From contig DYHW01000005.1 in assembly GCA_020723965.1 (NCBI GenBank), positions 1 to 64,000 of the forward strand: a stretch of DNA of 64,000 nt, in the 5' to 3' direction. This stretch comes from Melioribacter sp. (GTDB lineage: Bacteria; Bacteroidota; Ignavibacteria; Ignavibacteriales; Melioribacteraceae). Below, in pieces: positions 35,414 through 43,515 of the stretch. A program made the position numbers and the translations under genes. Position 1 is the stretch's first letter. Each line of letters opens with the position of its first letter. The notes beneath the pieces were generated by a model. That model was not told the origin of the DNA and searched no databases. It saw nothing but the letters and a program-made list of their open reading frames with translations.

Positions 35414-35538
35414 CAAAAAGTATGTCTCAAAAGTTATATGCCTCTGCAGTAAAAGATTTGAAAACAAGAAATAGATTACTACAAAAAAATTGATGATAAA
35501 TTAAAAAGGAAAGTTCGTAGAAGGGAAAGAGGAAAAAA

Positions 35539-35556
35539 GAGCATGATCATGAACAA
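35539..35556 (+). repeat. GANCAN hexamer repeat copy
   Basis: Three units, GAGCAT, GATCAT and GAACAA, lie in the 298-bp gap between the 7-haem cytochrome gene and the ABC ATPase gene. Apart from this repeat the gap shows no convincing gene; a 67-residue minus-strand frame is present but unsupported. Confidence 0.4.
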
Positions 35557-35711
35557 AATTGAAGTCATTGCAGAGAGAAAAATTTATTATTGAGTCATCT
35601 TTTTTCCCCTTCATATCAATTAAGCGTGCCGGCAGTTTAGAAGCCCATATCTGAAAAACATTCTTTTCTTTCATATATTTCACGCCAAATAAAGATTGAT
35701 TCATTTCAACT

Positions 35712-36443
35712 ATGATAGAAATTGTAAATCTCCAAAAAAGATTCGGAGATAATTATGTGCTGCGCGGGATTGACCTAGTAATTAACGAAGGAGAATCGCT
35801 CGCAATTATCGGCAGAAGCGGATGCGGAAAAAGCGTTTTGTTGAAACATATTGTTGCTCTGCTAGAGCCCGACGATGGTTATGTAAAATTCGAAGGGAAG
35901 ATTGTTCATCAACTTGAAAGGGAAGAACTGTACGAGATACGCAAGCGTTTTGGATTTTTGTTTCAGGGCTCTGCATTGTTCGATTCAATGACCGTCGAAG
36001 AAAATGTTTCTCTCCCTTTAGTTGAAAACGACTTGGGCTTTACAAAAAAAGAGATAAAAAAAATTGTTTCTGAAAAACTTGAGCTTGTCGGTTTACCAAA
36101 CACGCAAAATTTAAAACCGGCAGAACTCTCCGGAGGAATGAAAAAACGGGTTGGACTTGCACGAGCTTTAGTTACAAATCCAGATTACATTTTGTACGAT
36201 GAACCGACAACCGGACTCGATCCCATTATGTCAGATTCTATTGACGAACTTATCAAAGAGCTTAACCAAAAAATTACTATAACCTCAATTATTGTTACAC
36301 ACGATATGTTCAGCGTTAAAAATGTTGCCGATAAAATTGCAATGATACATGAAGGAAAAATATATTTTACCGGAACACCAAATGAAGTTTTAGAAAGCAC
36401 GGACACCGTAATCCAGAAGTTCATTCAGCGAACAGGATTTTGA
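35712..36443 (+). CDS. ABC transporter ATP-binding protein, MlaF-like
   Basis: The 243-residue ATPase shows Walker A GRSGCGKSVLLKHI, the Q-loop FLFQGSALFDSMTVEENV, the signature LSGGMKKRVGLARAL, Walker B YILYDEP and the switch VTHDM. GSALFDSMTVEENVSLPL and the TTGLDPIMSDSIDELI segment are typical of the MlaF/MKL group, which drives phospholipid trafficking between the two membranes. The partner permease (MlaE) and MCE protein (MlaD) are not adjacent. It is 19 bp upstream of radA. Function is inferred from family likeness only. Confidence 0.87.
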   Translation: MIEIVNLQKRFGDNYVLRGIDLVINEGESLAIIGRSGCGKSVLLKHIVALLEPDDGYVKFEGKIVHQLEREELYEIRKRFGFLFQGSALFDSMTVEENVSLPLVENDLGFTKKEIKKIVSEKLELVGLPNTQNLKPAELSGGMKKRVGLARALVTNPDYILYDEPTTGLDPIMSDSIDELIKELNQKITITSIIVTHDMFSVKNVADKIAMIHEGKIYFTGTPNEVLESTDTVIQKFIQRTGF

Positions 36444-36462
36444 TCATACAAAAGGAAAACAA

Positions 36463-37812
36463 TTGAGCAAGTCCAGAATCAAATTCATTTGTACAAACTG
36501 CGGGTATTCATCGTTAAGATGGCTTGGAAAATGTCCTTCATGCGAAAGCTGGAATTCATTCACGGAAGAACTGATCGAAGAAAAAAAATCTGCAAAGAAA
36601 AAATTTACAGGGGAATTGAACATTGTAAAACTGAGTTCTTCAGTTCACGTTGAAGAAGATAGAATCAAAACAAACATAAATGAATTTGATCGTGTGTTGG
36701 GCGGCGGATTGATGCCCGGTTCTGTTATTCTTATTGGCGGCGATCCGGGAATTGGTAAATCAACACTTGTAATGCAAGCCGCTTCAAAAATTAACGGCGA
36801 AGTTTTATACGTAACAGGCGAAGAATCCGCCAATCAAATAAATCTCCGCGCAAAACGATTAAAAGTCTACTCCGAAAAAATTTCTGTAATGACCGAAACC
36901 GATCTTGATATTATTCTCAGCGCTATTGAAAAACACGCACCGCAGGTTGTTATAGTTGATTCTATTCAGACAACATATAAACCCAATTTTGATAACGCAC
37001 CGGGAACTATTACGCAAATACGCGAATGCACTTCAGAGTTGATGCAACTCGCAAAGAAGAAACATTGTACGATTGTTTTAGTTGGACACGTTACAAAAGA
37101 CGGCACAATTGCCGGACCAAAAGTTCTTGAGCATATTGTTGATACTGTTCTTCAATTTGAGGGTGAACGGAGTTACTCATACAGAATTTTGCGTGCGCAG
37201 AAAAACCGCTTCGGCAGCACTAACGAGATAGGCATTTTTGAAATGCACGACGACGGTTTGCAAGAAGTAAAAAATCCGAGCGAGATATTTTTAAGCGAAC
37301 GCGAAAAAGAAATTACAGGTTCAGTTGTAACTTCCAGCATGGAAGGCACACGCCCTATTCTGCTTGAAGTGCAGGCTTTAGTTACTCCTTCATCTTATGG
37401 TAATCCTCAACGTGTTGCAACCGGATTCGATTACCGCCGTCTTTCTATTCTGTTAGCTGTTTTGGAGAAAAGAGCAAATCTTCGGTTGTCTGCACAGAAT
37501 GTTTTTCTAAATATTGCCGGAGGAATTAGAATAGATGAGCCCGCTGTTGATCTTGCCGTCTGCTGTGCAATTGCTTCTAACTTCTCAAATAAGTTTGCGA
37601 GAAATGATTCTGTTGTTATTGGCGAAGTTGGTTTGGGGGGCGAAGTAAGAAGCGTGAGCAACATTGATAAAAGAATTCACGAAGCGGCAAAACTTGGTTT
37701 TAATAAAGTTGTTATCCCTTCTAACAATTACAAAGCTATTAAGAACAAAGTGGGCGTAGAGGTTATTGCGGTTGAAAATATCATTTCGGCTATTCAAACA
37801 GTGCTGATATAA
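36463..37812 (+). CDS. radA: DNA repair protein RadA
   Basis: RadA is a RecA-related helicase-like ATPase that helps branch migration in recombinational repair. The 449-residue protein has the N-terminal zinc finger CTNCGYSSLRWLGKCPSC, Walker A GGDPGIGKST near residue 88, the RadA motif KNRFGSTNEIGIFEM near residue 246 and a C-terminal Lon-like domain (about residues 280-449). The start is a TTG at 36463 with AAAAGGAAAA upstream, and the N-terminal zinc finger begins just after it. It follows the MlaF-like gene by 19 bp. Confidence 0.94.
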   Translation: MSKSRIKFICTNCGYSSLRWLGKCPSCESWNSFTEELIEEKKSAKKKFTGELNIVKLSSSVHVEEDRIKTNINEFDRVLGGGLMPGSVILIGGDPGIGKSTLVMQAASKINGEVLYVTGEESANQINLRAKRLKVYSEKISVMTETDLDIILSAIEKHAPQVVIVDSIQTTYKPNFDNAPGTITQIRECTSELMQLAKKKHCTIVLVGHVTKDGTIAGPKVLEHIVDTVLQFEGERSYSYRILRAQKNRFGSTNEIGIFEMHDDGLQEVKNPSEIFLSEREKEITGSVVTSSMEGTRPILLEVQALVTPSSYGNPQRVATGFDYRRLSILLAVLEKRANLRLSAQNVFLNIAGGIRIDEPAVDLAVCCAIASNFSNKFARNDSVVIGEVGLGGEVRSVSNIDKRIHEAAKLGFNKVVIPSNNYKAIKNKVGVEVIAVENIISAIQTVLI

Positions 37813-37932
37813 AGTCTCTATTTAGTATTGAATGTTCTGCAAAGCTGCAGTGATTTTTAATTCCGTAGTATCTTCAAAAATAATGTCTATCAAACCATTC
37901 CTTTTGAATGAAGCAGTACATTTAATTTCATA

Positions 37933-38502
37933 CTAATGTTTTAGCCAGTTACTTATTATTTGCGGCCCGCAGCTCGTCATTATCGATTCGGGATGAAATT
38001 GAACACCTTTAACATCTAGTTCCTTATGAGCAATTGCCATAATAATATCGTTTTGGCTTATTGCAGTAATTGATAAACAATCGGGGAAATTATTTTTAGA
38101 AACAGCCCACGAGTGATACAATCCAACTTCAAATTGAGAAGGAATGTTTGCAAATAGATAATCATCCGAAATTATTTTTGCATTAGTTTTTAATCCGTGG
38201 CAAACTTTCTCAAAATTAAAAAGAGCTGCTCCAAAAACTTCTGCAATAGCCTGATGCCCAAGGCACACGCCCAATATACTTTTTGTTGCAGAGAACACTT
38301 TGATTATCTCTTTAATATTCCCTGATTCATCTGGCAGTCCGGGCCCCGGAGAAATAATTATTTTATCATGCTCTTCGACGTCAGAAAAAGTTACTTCATT
38401 ATTTTTTATAATAGAATAATCATAATGCAATTCTTCTACGATTTGCCGTAAATTGTAAGTGAAAGAATCGAAGTTATCTATTATTAACACGCGCTTTAGC
38501 AT
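37933..38502 (-). CDS. pabA: Aminodeoxychorismate/anthranilate synthase glutaminase subunit
   Basis: This class I glutamine amidotransferase (189 aa) releases ammonia for its partner synthase. It shows the N-terminal VLIIDNFDSFTYNL, the oxyanion PGPGLPDE, the nucleophile Cys in LGVCLGHQAI, and the His-Glu pair in GVQFHPESIMT. The start at 38502 (MLKRVLIIDN) is used; the open frame runs 27 codons further and would overlap the divergent pabB. It is transcribed away from pabB, so the two halves of the enzyme are divergently encoded from a very short shared region. It could also serve tryptophan synthesis, as in several bacteria. Confidence 0.9.
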   Translation of the reverse strand: MLKRVLIIDNFDSFTYNLRQIVEELHYDYSIIKNNEVTFSDVEEHDKIIISPGPGLPDESGNIKEIIKVFSATKSILGVCLGHQAIAEVFGAALFNFEKVCHGLKTNAKIISDDYLFANIPSQFEVGLYHSWAVSKNNFPDCLSITAISQNDIIMAIAHKELDVKGVQFHPESIMTSCGPQIISNWLKH

Positions 38503-38561
38503 AAACAAAAATTCCTTTGCCCTAATATATGAGTCGTAATAAAGAAACCGCAATTTTAAAG

Positions 38562-39506
38562 ATGAACGAATATGGAAAAACAAGAATTCCGTTTTTGTTC
38601 ATTATAGATTTTGAAGCTCTGGAACCGATTGTACTTAAGCTTGATGATGCAGCGGCTTTCAATATTTTCTATGATATTGAAGGAGTAAAAAATTTTGAAC
38701 CAGACATGAAAATGAGTAAAAAAGTCTGGCTAAAAAAATTTCCAATCCCCTTCGATGAATATAAAAAATCATTCGAACTTGTAATGAGGGAAATAGATGC
38801 CGGGAACACTTATCTAATAAATTTGACTTTTCCCACAAGAATAGAGTGCAATTTTTCTTTAGAAGAAATATTTTTAGCTGGCGTTGCAAGATACAAACTG
38901 CTCTACGGCAATAGTTTTGTAGTTTTCTCGCCCGAAACGTTTGTAAAAATAGAAGAAGGTATCATTTCATCTTATCCAATGAAAGGAACAATTGATGCGG
39001 CAATACCTAATGCTGGTCAAATTATTCTTAACGATAAAAAGGAAACTGCAGAGCACACAACAATTGTTGATCTCATCCGGAATGATTTAAGCATAGTAGC
39101 AAAAAATGTGCGCGTAGAAAATTTTCGATACATAGAAAAAATTGTTACAAACAATAAAACGCTTCTGCAAGTTAGCTCTAAAATTACCGGAAGATTAAGC
39201 GGCGGATTTGAAAACAACTTAGGCGAAATAATTTTCAAACTGCTGCCTGCCGGCTCAATAAGCGGCGCTCCGAAGAAAAAAACAGTTGAGATAATTAGGA
39301 AAGCAGAAATTTCTTCGCGCGAGTTTTACACCGGCATTTTCGGCTGCTTCGACGGGAAAAAATTAAACAGCGCGGTTATGATCCGTTTTATCGAAAATAA
39401 AGCAGCCAAATTCTTCTATCGAAGCGGCGGCGGCATCACGTTCATGAGCAGCGCACTATCAGAATATCAAGAACTATTGGATAAAATATATGTACCGATT
39501 ACTTGA
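38562..39506 (+). CDS. pabB: Aminodeoxychorismate synthase component I
   Basis: PabB converts chorismate to aminodeoxychorismate for folate. The 314-residue protein is the short type lacking the long N-terminal domain. Motifs are GNTYLINLTFPTRIE, YPMKGTIDA, the DLIRNDLSIVAKNVRVE segment, GSISGAPKKKTVEIIRKAE, YTGIFGCFDG and FYRSGGGITFMS at the end. The ATG at 38562 is chosen because the pabB-like start (NEYGKTRIPFLFIIDFE) begins there; an upstream in-frame ATG at 38529 is possible. It overlaps pabC by 17 bases. Confidence 0.92.
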   Translation: MNEYGKTRIPFLFIIDFEALEPIVLKLDDAAAFNIFYDIEGVKNFEPDMKMSKKVWLKKFPIPFDEYKKSFELVMREIDAGNTYLINLTFPTRIECNFSLEEIFLAGVARYKLLYGNSFVVFSPETFVKIEEGIISSYPMKGTIDAAIPNAGQIILNDKKETAEHTTIVDLIRNDLSIVAKNVRVENFRYIEKIVTNNKTLLQVSSKITGRLSGGFENNLGEIIFKLLPAGSISGAPKKKTVEIIRKAEISSREFYTGIFGCFDGKKLNSAVMIRFIENKAAKFFYRSGGGITFMSSALSEYQELLDKIYVPIT

Positions 39507-40107
39507 AACAATAAAAGTGCTTGATAAAAAACTTTTGAATATCGAGTATCACAATGCACGAGTAAATAATTCGAGACAAAAACTGTTTGGAATTGACGCC
39601 CCGATCGATTTGAGCGAGGGGATCATATTTCCAAATGCCTTATCGGACAACATTTTTTTTAAGTGCAGAGTTATTTATTCAGACAAAATTTTAAGCGTGG
39701 ATTTTCTTCCTTACGAAAAACGATTGCCTGCTGCATTAACGATTGTTAATGATGATACAATTTCATACGAGCACAAGTTTGAAGACAGAAGCGCAATACA
39801 AAAACATTTGTGCAAAGTCGTTACGGGAGAAATATTAATAGTGAAAAACGGATTAATAACCGATACGAGCTATTCAAACGTTGTCTTCAGCGACGGAGAA
39901 AAATATTTTACTCCGGCTTCGCCGCTGCTTTATGGAACAAAAAGAGCAAAACTGTTAAAAGAGAAAATTATTTTCGAAGATGAAATACGGCAAGGCGACA
40001 TCAAAAGATTTAAATGGATTTACTTAGTCAATGCTATGATCGATTTAAATGAAACCGACAGAATTTCGGTTGATAAAATTATCTGTGCCAATGAAAGAAT
40101 TTCTTAA
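39490..40107 (+). CDS. pabC: Aminotransferase class IV, probable aminodeoxychorismate lyase
   Basis: The 205-residue PLP enzyme would split aminodeoxychorismate into p-aminobenzoate and pyruvate. The PLP-binding Lys is probably in YEHKFEDRSAIQKHL near residue 98. The fold-type IV landmarks are ILIVKNGLITDTSYSNVVF and FTPASPLLYGTKRAKLL. It is shorter than the usual 260-290 residues, which fits the compact Bacteroidota type. The ATG lies 17 bases inside pabB, so translation is coupled, and its end overlaps the next gene. The pabB-pabC pairing strongly supports a role in folate synthesis. Confidence 0.88.
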   Translation: MYRLLETIKVLDKKLLNIEYHNARVNNSRQKLFGIDAPIDLSEGIIFPNALSDNIFFKCRVIYSDKILSVDFLPYEKRLPAALTIVNDDTISYEHKFEDRSAIQKHLCKVVTGEILIVKNGLITDTSYSNVVFSDGEKYFTPASPLLYGTKRAKLLKEKIIFEDEIRQGDIKRFKWIYLVNAMIDLNETDRISVDKIICANERIS

Positions 40108-41011
40108 CGCTAATAGAAATATTACAATTTTGTTTCTGCGGTTCTTTCTCGGATCAGTTTTTATTTTCTCCGCCTATTCGAAATTATTTTCGCCCGGTAT
40201 AGTGGAAATAATTTTGATAGACAATGGAATTATTCCCACACGCGATATTGCAGCTTTACTTGTTCGCATTCTTATCGGATTTGAACTTTCAATCGGCTTA
40301 TTATTCTTTCAGCCGTTCTTCTTAAAAAAACTTGTGCTGCCTGTTTCTTTTTTATTTCTGGGGGCACTTACACTTTATCTTGGTTATGCCGGTTTCATAC
40401 TTAAAGACACGCAGAATTGCGGATGCTTCGGCGAGATAATAAAAATGCCGCCGTTAGAATCTATCATCAAAAATATTGTATTGATGGTCTTCATAATTTT
40501 TCTTTACAGAACGCCCTCCGTTCAAAAGAGAAATTATTTTATTTTACCTGTAATCGCTGTTATTTCAGCGCTCATTGTTTTTGTTGCAGCGCCTATAAAG
40601 TTCCAAAAAGATTTTAAGTTTTCTCTCTACACAAACTTTGAAGGCAAAGGGAGAGTTGATTTATCGAGCGGCGAAAATATGATTGTAGTCTTAAACTTAG
40701 AATGTGATCACTGCCAACAGCTTGCAAAGGACTTATCTCAATTGAAAAGAAAAATGAAATGGTTTCCTCATCTATACGCTCTATTATTTATCGAAGGACG
40801 CATTTCAGTCGATTCATTCAAGACAATAACAGATTTTTATTTTCCTTACTATATTATTGGCGCACAGGAATTTTTTGATTTGATCGGTCAAGCGCCGCCA
40901 AGAATTTACTACTTAAAAGACGGAGCGGTAAAAGAAGTTTGGGATAATAATTTTACAACCAACATTCTACCTCATTTTTTCAGAAGTAGACTTCCGAAGG
41001 AATCACTTTAG
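40091..41011 (+). CDS. DoxX/MauE-type membrane protein with a thioredoxin-like C-terminal domain
   Basis: The 306-residue protein has four membrane segments in the DoxX/MauE arrangement (FLRFFLGSVFIFSAYSKLFS; then LVRILIGFELSIGLLFF) with the conserved Cys motif NCGCFGEI near residue 118. A fifth membrane segment and a soluble domain of about 120 residues follow. That domain has MIVVLNLECDHCQQLAKDL, a thioredoxin-like fold with a CDHC redox motif. MauE-type proteins support disulphide formation in the periplasm; a role as a membrane disulphide exchanger is inferred. The start at 40091 overlaps pabC by 17 bases. Confidence 0.82.
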   Translation: MKEFLNANRNITILFLRFFLGSVFIFSAYSKLFSPGIVEIILIDNGIIPTRDIAALLVRILIGFELSIGLLFFQPFFLKKLVLPVSFLFLGALTLYLGYAGFILKDTQNCGCFGEIIKMPPLESIIKNIVLMVFIIFLYRTPSVQKRNYFILPVIAVISALIVFVAAPIKFQKDFKFSLYTNFEGKGRVDLSSGENMIVVLNLECDHCQQLAKDLSQLKRKMKWFPHLYALLFIEGRISVDSFKTITDFYFPYYIIGAQEFFDLIGQAPPRIYYLKDGAVKEVWDNNFTTNILPHFFRSRLPKESL

Positions 41012-41034
41012 ACTAAATCATATAAAGAGAATTT

Positions 41035-41289
41035 ATGAACTCTGTAGAATTAGTGGGCTTTACTGCCGGAGTTTTTGTTGCTTCTTCGCTTCTCCCGCAA
41101 GTTTTAAAATCGTGGAGGTCAAAATCTACTCGCGATATTTCAATTGCATGGAGCGCAATAAATTTAATTGGGCAAGCGCTTTGGTTAACATACGGCACGC
41201 TCATCAGCAGTTCATCGCTAATTGTTATGAGCGGAATAACATTTTTGATGACGCTTTCAATAGTGTACTTAAAGTTGAAGTTTGGATGA
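41035..41289 (+). CDS. SemiSWEET-type (PQ-loop) small transporter
   Basis: This 84-residue protein has three membrane segments and the PQ-loop signature LLPQVLKSWRSKSTRDIS near residue 19, followed by ISIAWSAINLIGQALWLTYG. The size and layout match bacterial SemiSWEETs, which work as dimers to carry sugars by facilitated diffusion. It lies 23 bp after the DoxX-like gene on the same strand and is probably the last gene of the pab transcript; a terminator follows at 41457. The sugar is unknown. Confidence 0.88.
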   Translation: MNSVELVGFTAGVFVASSLLPQVLKSWRSKSTRDISIAWSAINLIGQALWLTYGTLISSSSLIVMSGITFLMTLSIVYLKLKFG

Positions 41290-41456
41290 AGCATTTCTAA
41301 ACATATCACGCCTACAGCGCTTACCAGGCAGCTCTTATCTCCGTTAGGAATGAAATTTTTATATTCCTTCAATCAAAATACTTTTGTCAAAGCCACTGAC
41401 CTATCGGGGGCTGCATGTAAAAAAGTTATATGCGTAACATCAGTTATTAAAATCAA

Positions 41457-41487
41457 GAACCCCATATTAGTCGGGGTTCCGTTTTTT
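41457..41487 (+). terminator. Terminator of the pabB-SemiSWEET transcript
   Basis: GAACCCC (41457-41463) pairs perfectly with GGGGTTC (41473-41479), followed by CG and six T. It is directly before the stop of the convergent minus-strand gene at 41490. On the minus strand the stem is followed by TTGATTTTAA, so it may work in both directions. Confidence 0.75.
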
Positions 41488-41489
41488 AT

Positions 41490-42227
41490 CTACAATTGTA
41501 TTTTCTTTTGAACTTCTTCGGCAATATCGGACGACACCAAAATTCTTCCGCACGATTCACATGAAAATAATCTCTTGTTCTGTTTAATTTCAATTTGGCG
41601 TTGCGGCGGAACAACATTATGACACCCGGAACAAGCGGCACGAGCAATTGAAGTAACTGCTTTCCCGTTGAGCGCTTTGCGAATGCGCATATAAGTATTG
41701 TAATCTGGTTTTTTAACTTTTACAGCAACCTTTTCACGTTTATCACGCAGCCGGGCTTCTTCGCGTTCGTTAGCTTTAACTATCTGTTTTAATTCTGCTT
41801 CTTTTTCTTTTAACTCTTTAGCTAATGTATCAAGCTGCGGTTTAATTTCTTCTACTTCCTTTTTCAATTTTTGAACAAGGTCTTCGACCGCGTTGTTTTC
41901 TGCATCAAGCTTAGATATCTGTCCTTCGCTGTGGTCTATCTCTTTTGTAAGTGCATCATACTCTTTGTTATTGCGCACTTGATAAAGCTGAGATTTGAAT
42001 CTCTTCAAATTAACTTTCATCCGTTCAATATCATCGTCATTCTGCTTGCGCTTATTTATCGATTTTTTCTTTTCATCTTCTTTAGCTTCGATTTGTTCTT
42101 CAAATAATTGTATTTGAGATTTCAAATCATATACAGCCGCGGGAAGATCGCCGCGTAACTCCTCAAGTTCATCGAGCTGGCTGTCGATTAACTGGAGTTC
42201 GTAAAGCGTTGAAAGCCGGTCTTTCAA
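41490..42227 (-). CDS. Coiled-coil protein with a C-terminal C4 zinc ribbon
   Basis: The 245-residue protein is a long antiparallel coiled coil (about residues 5-170) followed by a zinc ribbon, CSGCHNVVPP with CESCGRIL. This matches the C4-type zinc-ribbon family (PF02591), found in most bacteria and thought to bind nucleic acid or assist nucleotide-linked processes; the role is not settled. It lies 12 bp downstream of the Nif3-like gene on the same strand, a pairing often seen in bacteria. Confidence 0.9.
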   Translation of the reverse strand: MKDRLSTLYELQLIDSQLDELEELRGDLPAAVYDLKSQIQLFEEQIEAKEDEKKKSINKRKQNDDDIERMKVNLKRFKSQLYQVRNNKEYDALTKEIDHSEGQISKLDAENNAVEDLVQKLKKEVEEIKPQLDTLAKELKEKEAELKQIVKANEREEARLRDKREKVAVKVKKPDYNTYMRIRKALNGKAVTSIARAACSGCHNVVPPQRQIEIKQNKRLFSCESCGRILVSSDIAEEVQKKIQL

Positions 42228-42239
42228 TTTATAACTCCT

Positions 42240-43352
42240 TTATTGTTTTAAAAACTTTACCGGATTTGTTATGCCCGAATATTTAAAAACTTTTATCTTT
42301 TCTTTATTCGAAAAAAAATTATTGAGTTTTTGTTTAACCATATTCAACGAAATAATTTCCGTCTCGTAGTGTCCAGCATCAATAAGTAAAATCTTTCTTT
42401 GCGCATAATGATAAGTATGATACTTCACATCTGACGTAACAAAAGCATCAGCGCCGTTTGAAATAGCTTCAACAAGCAAATCTGAACCCGCTCCGCCGCA
42501 AACGGCAACTTTTCGAATTGGGCTTCCTTTCCCTTCGCAATATTTCAAACCTTTTGCCTTTAGCGATTTGCCGACGTAACGCAGAAATTCTTTTTCATCT
42601 ATTTCTTTTTCAAGCAAGCCAATAGCGCCAGAGCCGTAATTAACATTTTTATTTTTGAGAGGATAAATATCGTATGCGGGTTCTTCGTAAGGATGTGCTT
42701 CGATAAGCGCGTCTATAACTTTATCTAATTTCCATAAATCAACTATGAACTCTAAACGAACTTCGTTTACTTTTTCGAATCTTTCTTTCTTTCCGACCGA
42801 GGGAGAAGATTTCTCGGAGCCCTTAAAAGTTCCTTCACCGCTGGATCTAAAACTGCAATTCTCATATTCACCAATAATCCCGCCTCCTGCGTTAAAAACC
42901 GACTTGGCAAGTTTGTCTAAACTTTCATGCGGAACAAAAACAACAACTTTGAATTGATTGCTCTCTTCATTTTTTAAGAAGCTTATTTTTTTAAGTTTGA
43001 GCGCTTTTGCCAGCTCAAATGAAACTCCATCTTTTGTAAAATCAAGATTAGTATGAGCGGAGTAAATAGTGATGTTGTTCTTAATAATTTTTTCGATGAG
43101 AATCGCATTGGGGTCTTTTTCGGTATCTAATCTTTTTAGAGGGGTGAAGATGAGCGGGTGATGTGTAAAAATAAAATTGCATTTTTTTTGAAGGGCTTCT
43201 TTTAAGACATCATCATCTAACTCGAGGCAGAGCATAATGTTTTTGAGTTTTTGCCTCCTCGAGCCGATTTGAAGTCCAACATTGTCCCTCTCCCAAGCAG
43301 CTCCAGGCGGCGCCCAATCTTCAAGATATTTAATCAAATCTCCTGCTGTCAT
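42240..43352 (-). CDS. Nif3-like dinuclear metal centre protein
   Basis: A 370-residue protein of the Nif3/YqfO family. The metal-ligand segments are FIFTHHPLIFTPLKRL near residue 60, IYSAHTNLDFTKDGVS near residue 95 and TSDVKYHTYHYAQRKILLID with AGHYETE near the end. Between the two halves is a PII-like insertion (about 125-235) with NAGGGIIGEYENCSFRSSGE and HPYEEPAYDIYP, as in YqfO. Function is still debated: a GTP cyclohydrolase I-like activity or phosphatase has been proposed. The gene begins 4 bases after the U tract of a terminator-like hairpin. Confidence 0.9.
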   Translation of the reverse strand: MTAGDLIKYLEDWAPPGAAWERDNVGLQIGSRRQKLKNIMLCLELDDDVLKEALQKKCNFIFTHHPLIFTPLKRLDTEKDPNAILIEKIIKNNITIYSAHTNLDFTKDGVSFELAKALKLKKISFLKNEESNQFKVVVFVPHESLDKLAKSVFNAGGGIIGEYENCSFRSSGEGTFKGSEKSSPSVGKKERFEKVNEVRLEFIVDLWKLDKVIDALIEAHPYEEPAYDIYPLKNKNVNYGSGAIGLLEKEIDEKEFLRYVGKSLKAKGLKYCEGKGSPIRKVAVCGGAGSDLLVEAISNGADAFVTSDVKYHTYHYAQRKILLIDAGHYETEIISLNMVKQKLNNFFSNKEKIKVFKYSGITNPVKFLKQ

Positions 43353-43355
43353 ATA

Positions 43356-43389
43356 TAAAAAAAATGCACTCCTAATAGTTGGAGTGCAT
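43356..43389 (-). terminator. Strong hairpin terminator between ispG and the Nif3-like gene
   Basis: ATGCACTCC (43364-43372) pairs perfectly with GGAGTGCAT (43381-43389) across 8 bases. On the minus strand it is followed by eight T. It ends only 4 bases before the ATG of the Nif3-like gene, so it either attenuates read-through into that gene or forces its transcription to start very close to the ATG. Confidence 0.75.
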
Positions 43390-43396
43390 CTTGTTA

Positions 43397-43462
43397 TCAG
43401 AAACTTCTATTTGAAAGCTCTGCTGTTTTTTTTCTGCTAAGTTTTATTAAAAATTTTCTCAT
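43397..43462 (-). CDS. Possible 21-residue basic peptide (leader-like)
   Basis: An ATG at 43462 opens 21 codons ending in TGA at 43397-43399. The peptide is basic (MRKFLIKLSRKKTAELSNRS plus F). It lies in the gap between ispG and the terminator hairpin at 43356-43389, with its stop 8 bases before the hairpin. Sequence upstream contains TTGTTT and TATGATATATT, which could be a promoter. It could be a leader peptide controlling the hairpin, or chance. Confidence 0.25.
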   Translation of the reverse strand: MRKFLIKLSRKKTAELSNRSF

Positions 43463-43515
43463 AGATTCACTCAAAATATATCATAATTACAGGTTATAAA
43501 CAAATCGAATGCCAA

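Noticed and set aside
35501..35704. 67-codon minus-strand frame between the 7-haem cytochrome and the MlaF-like gene
   Set aside because: It has no ribosome site or family resemblance, and overlaps a GANCAN repeat. A decayed gene is possible but not supported.
37837..37855. Hairpin CTGCA/TGCAG with TGATTTTT after radA
   Set aside because: The stem has only five pairs and the T tract is interrupted; not strong enough to call a terminator.
41013..41372. 119-codon minus-strand frame over the SemiSWEET gene
   Set aside because: It is the antisense shadow of a well-supported SemiSWEET gene.
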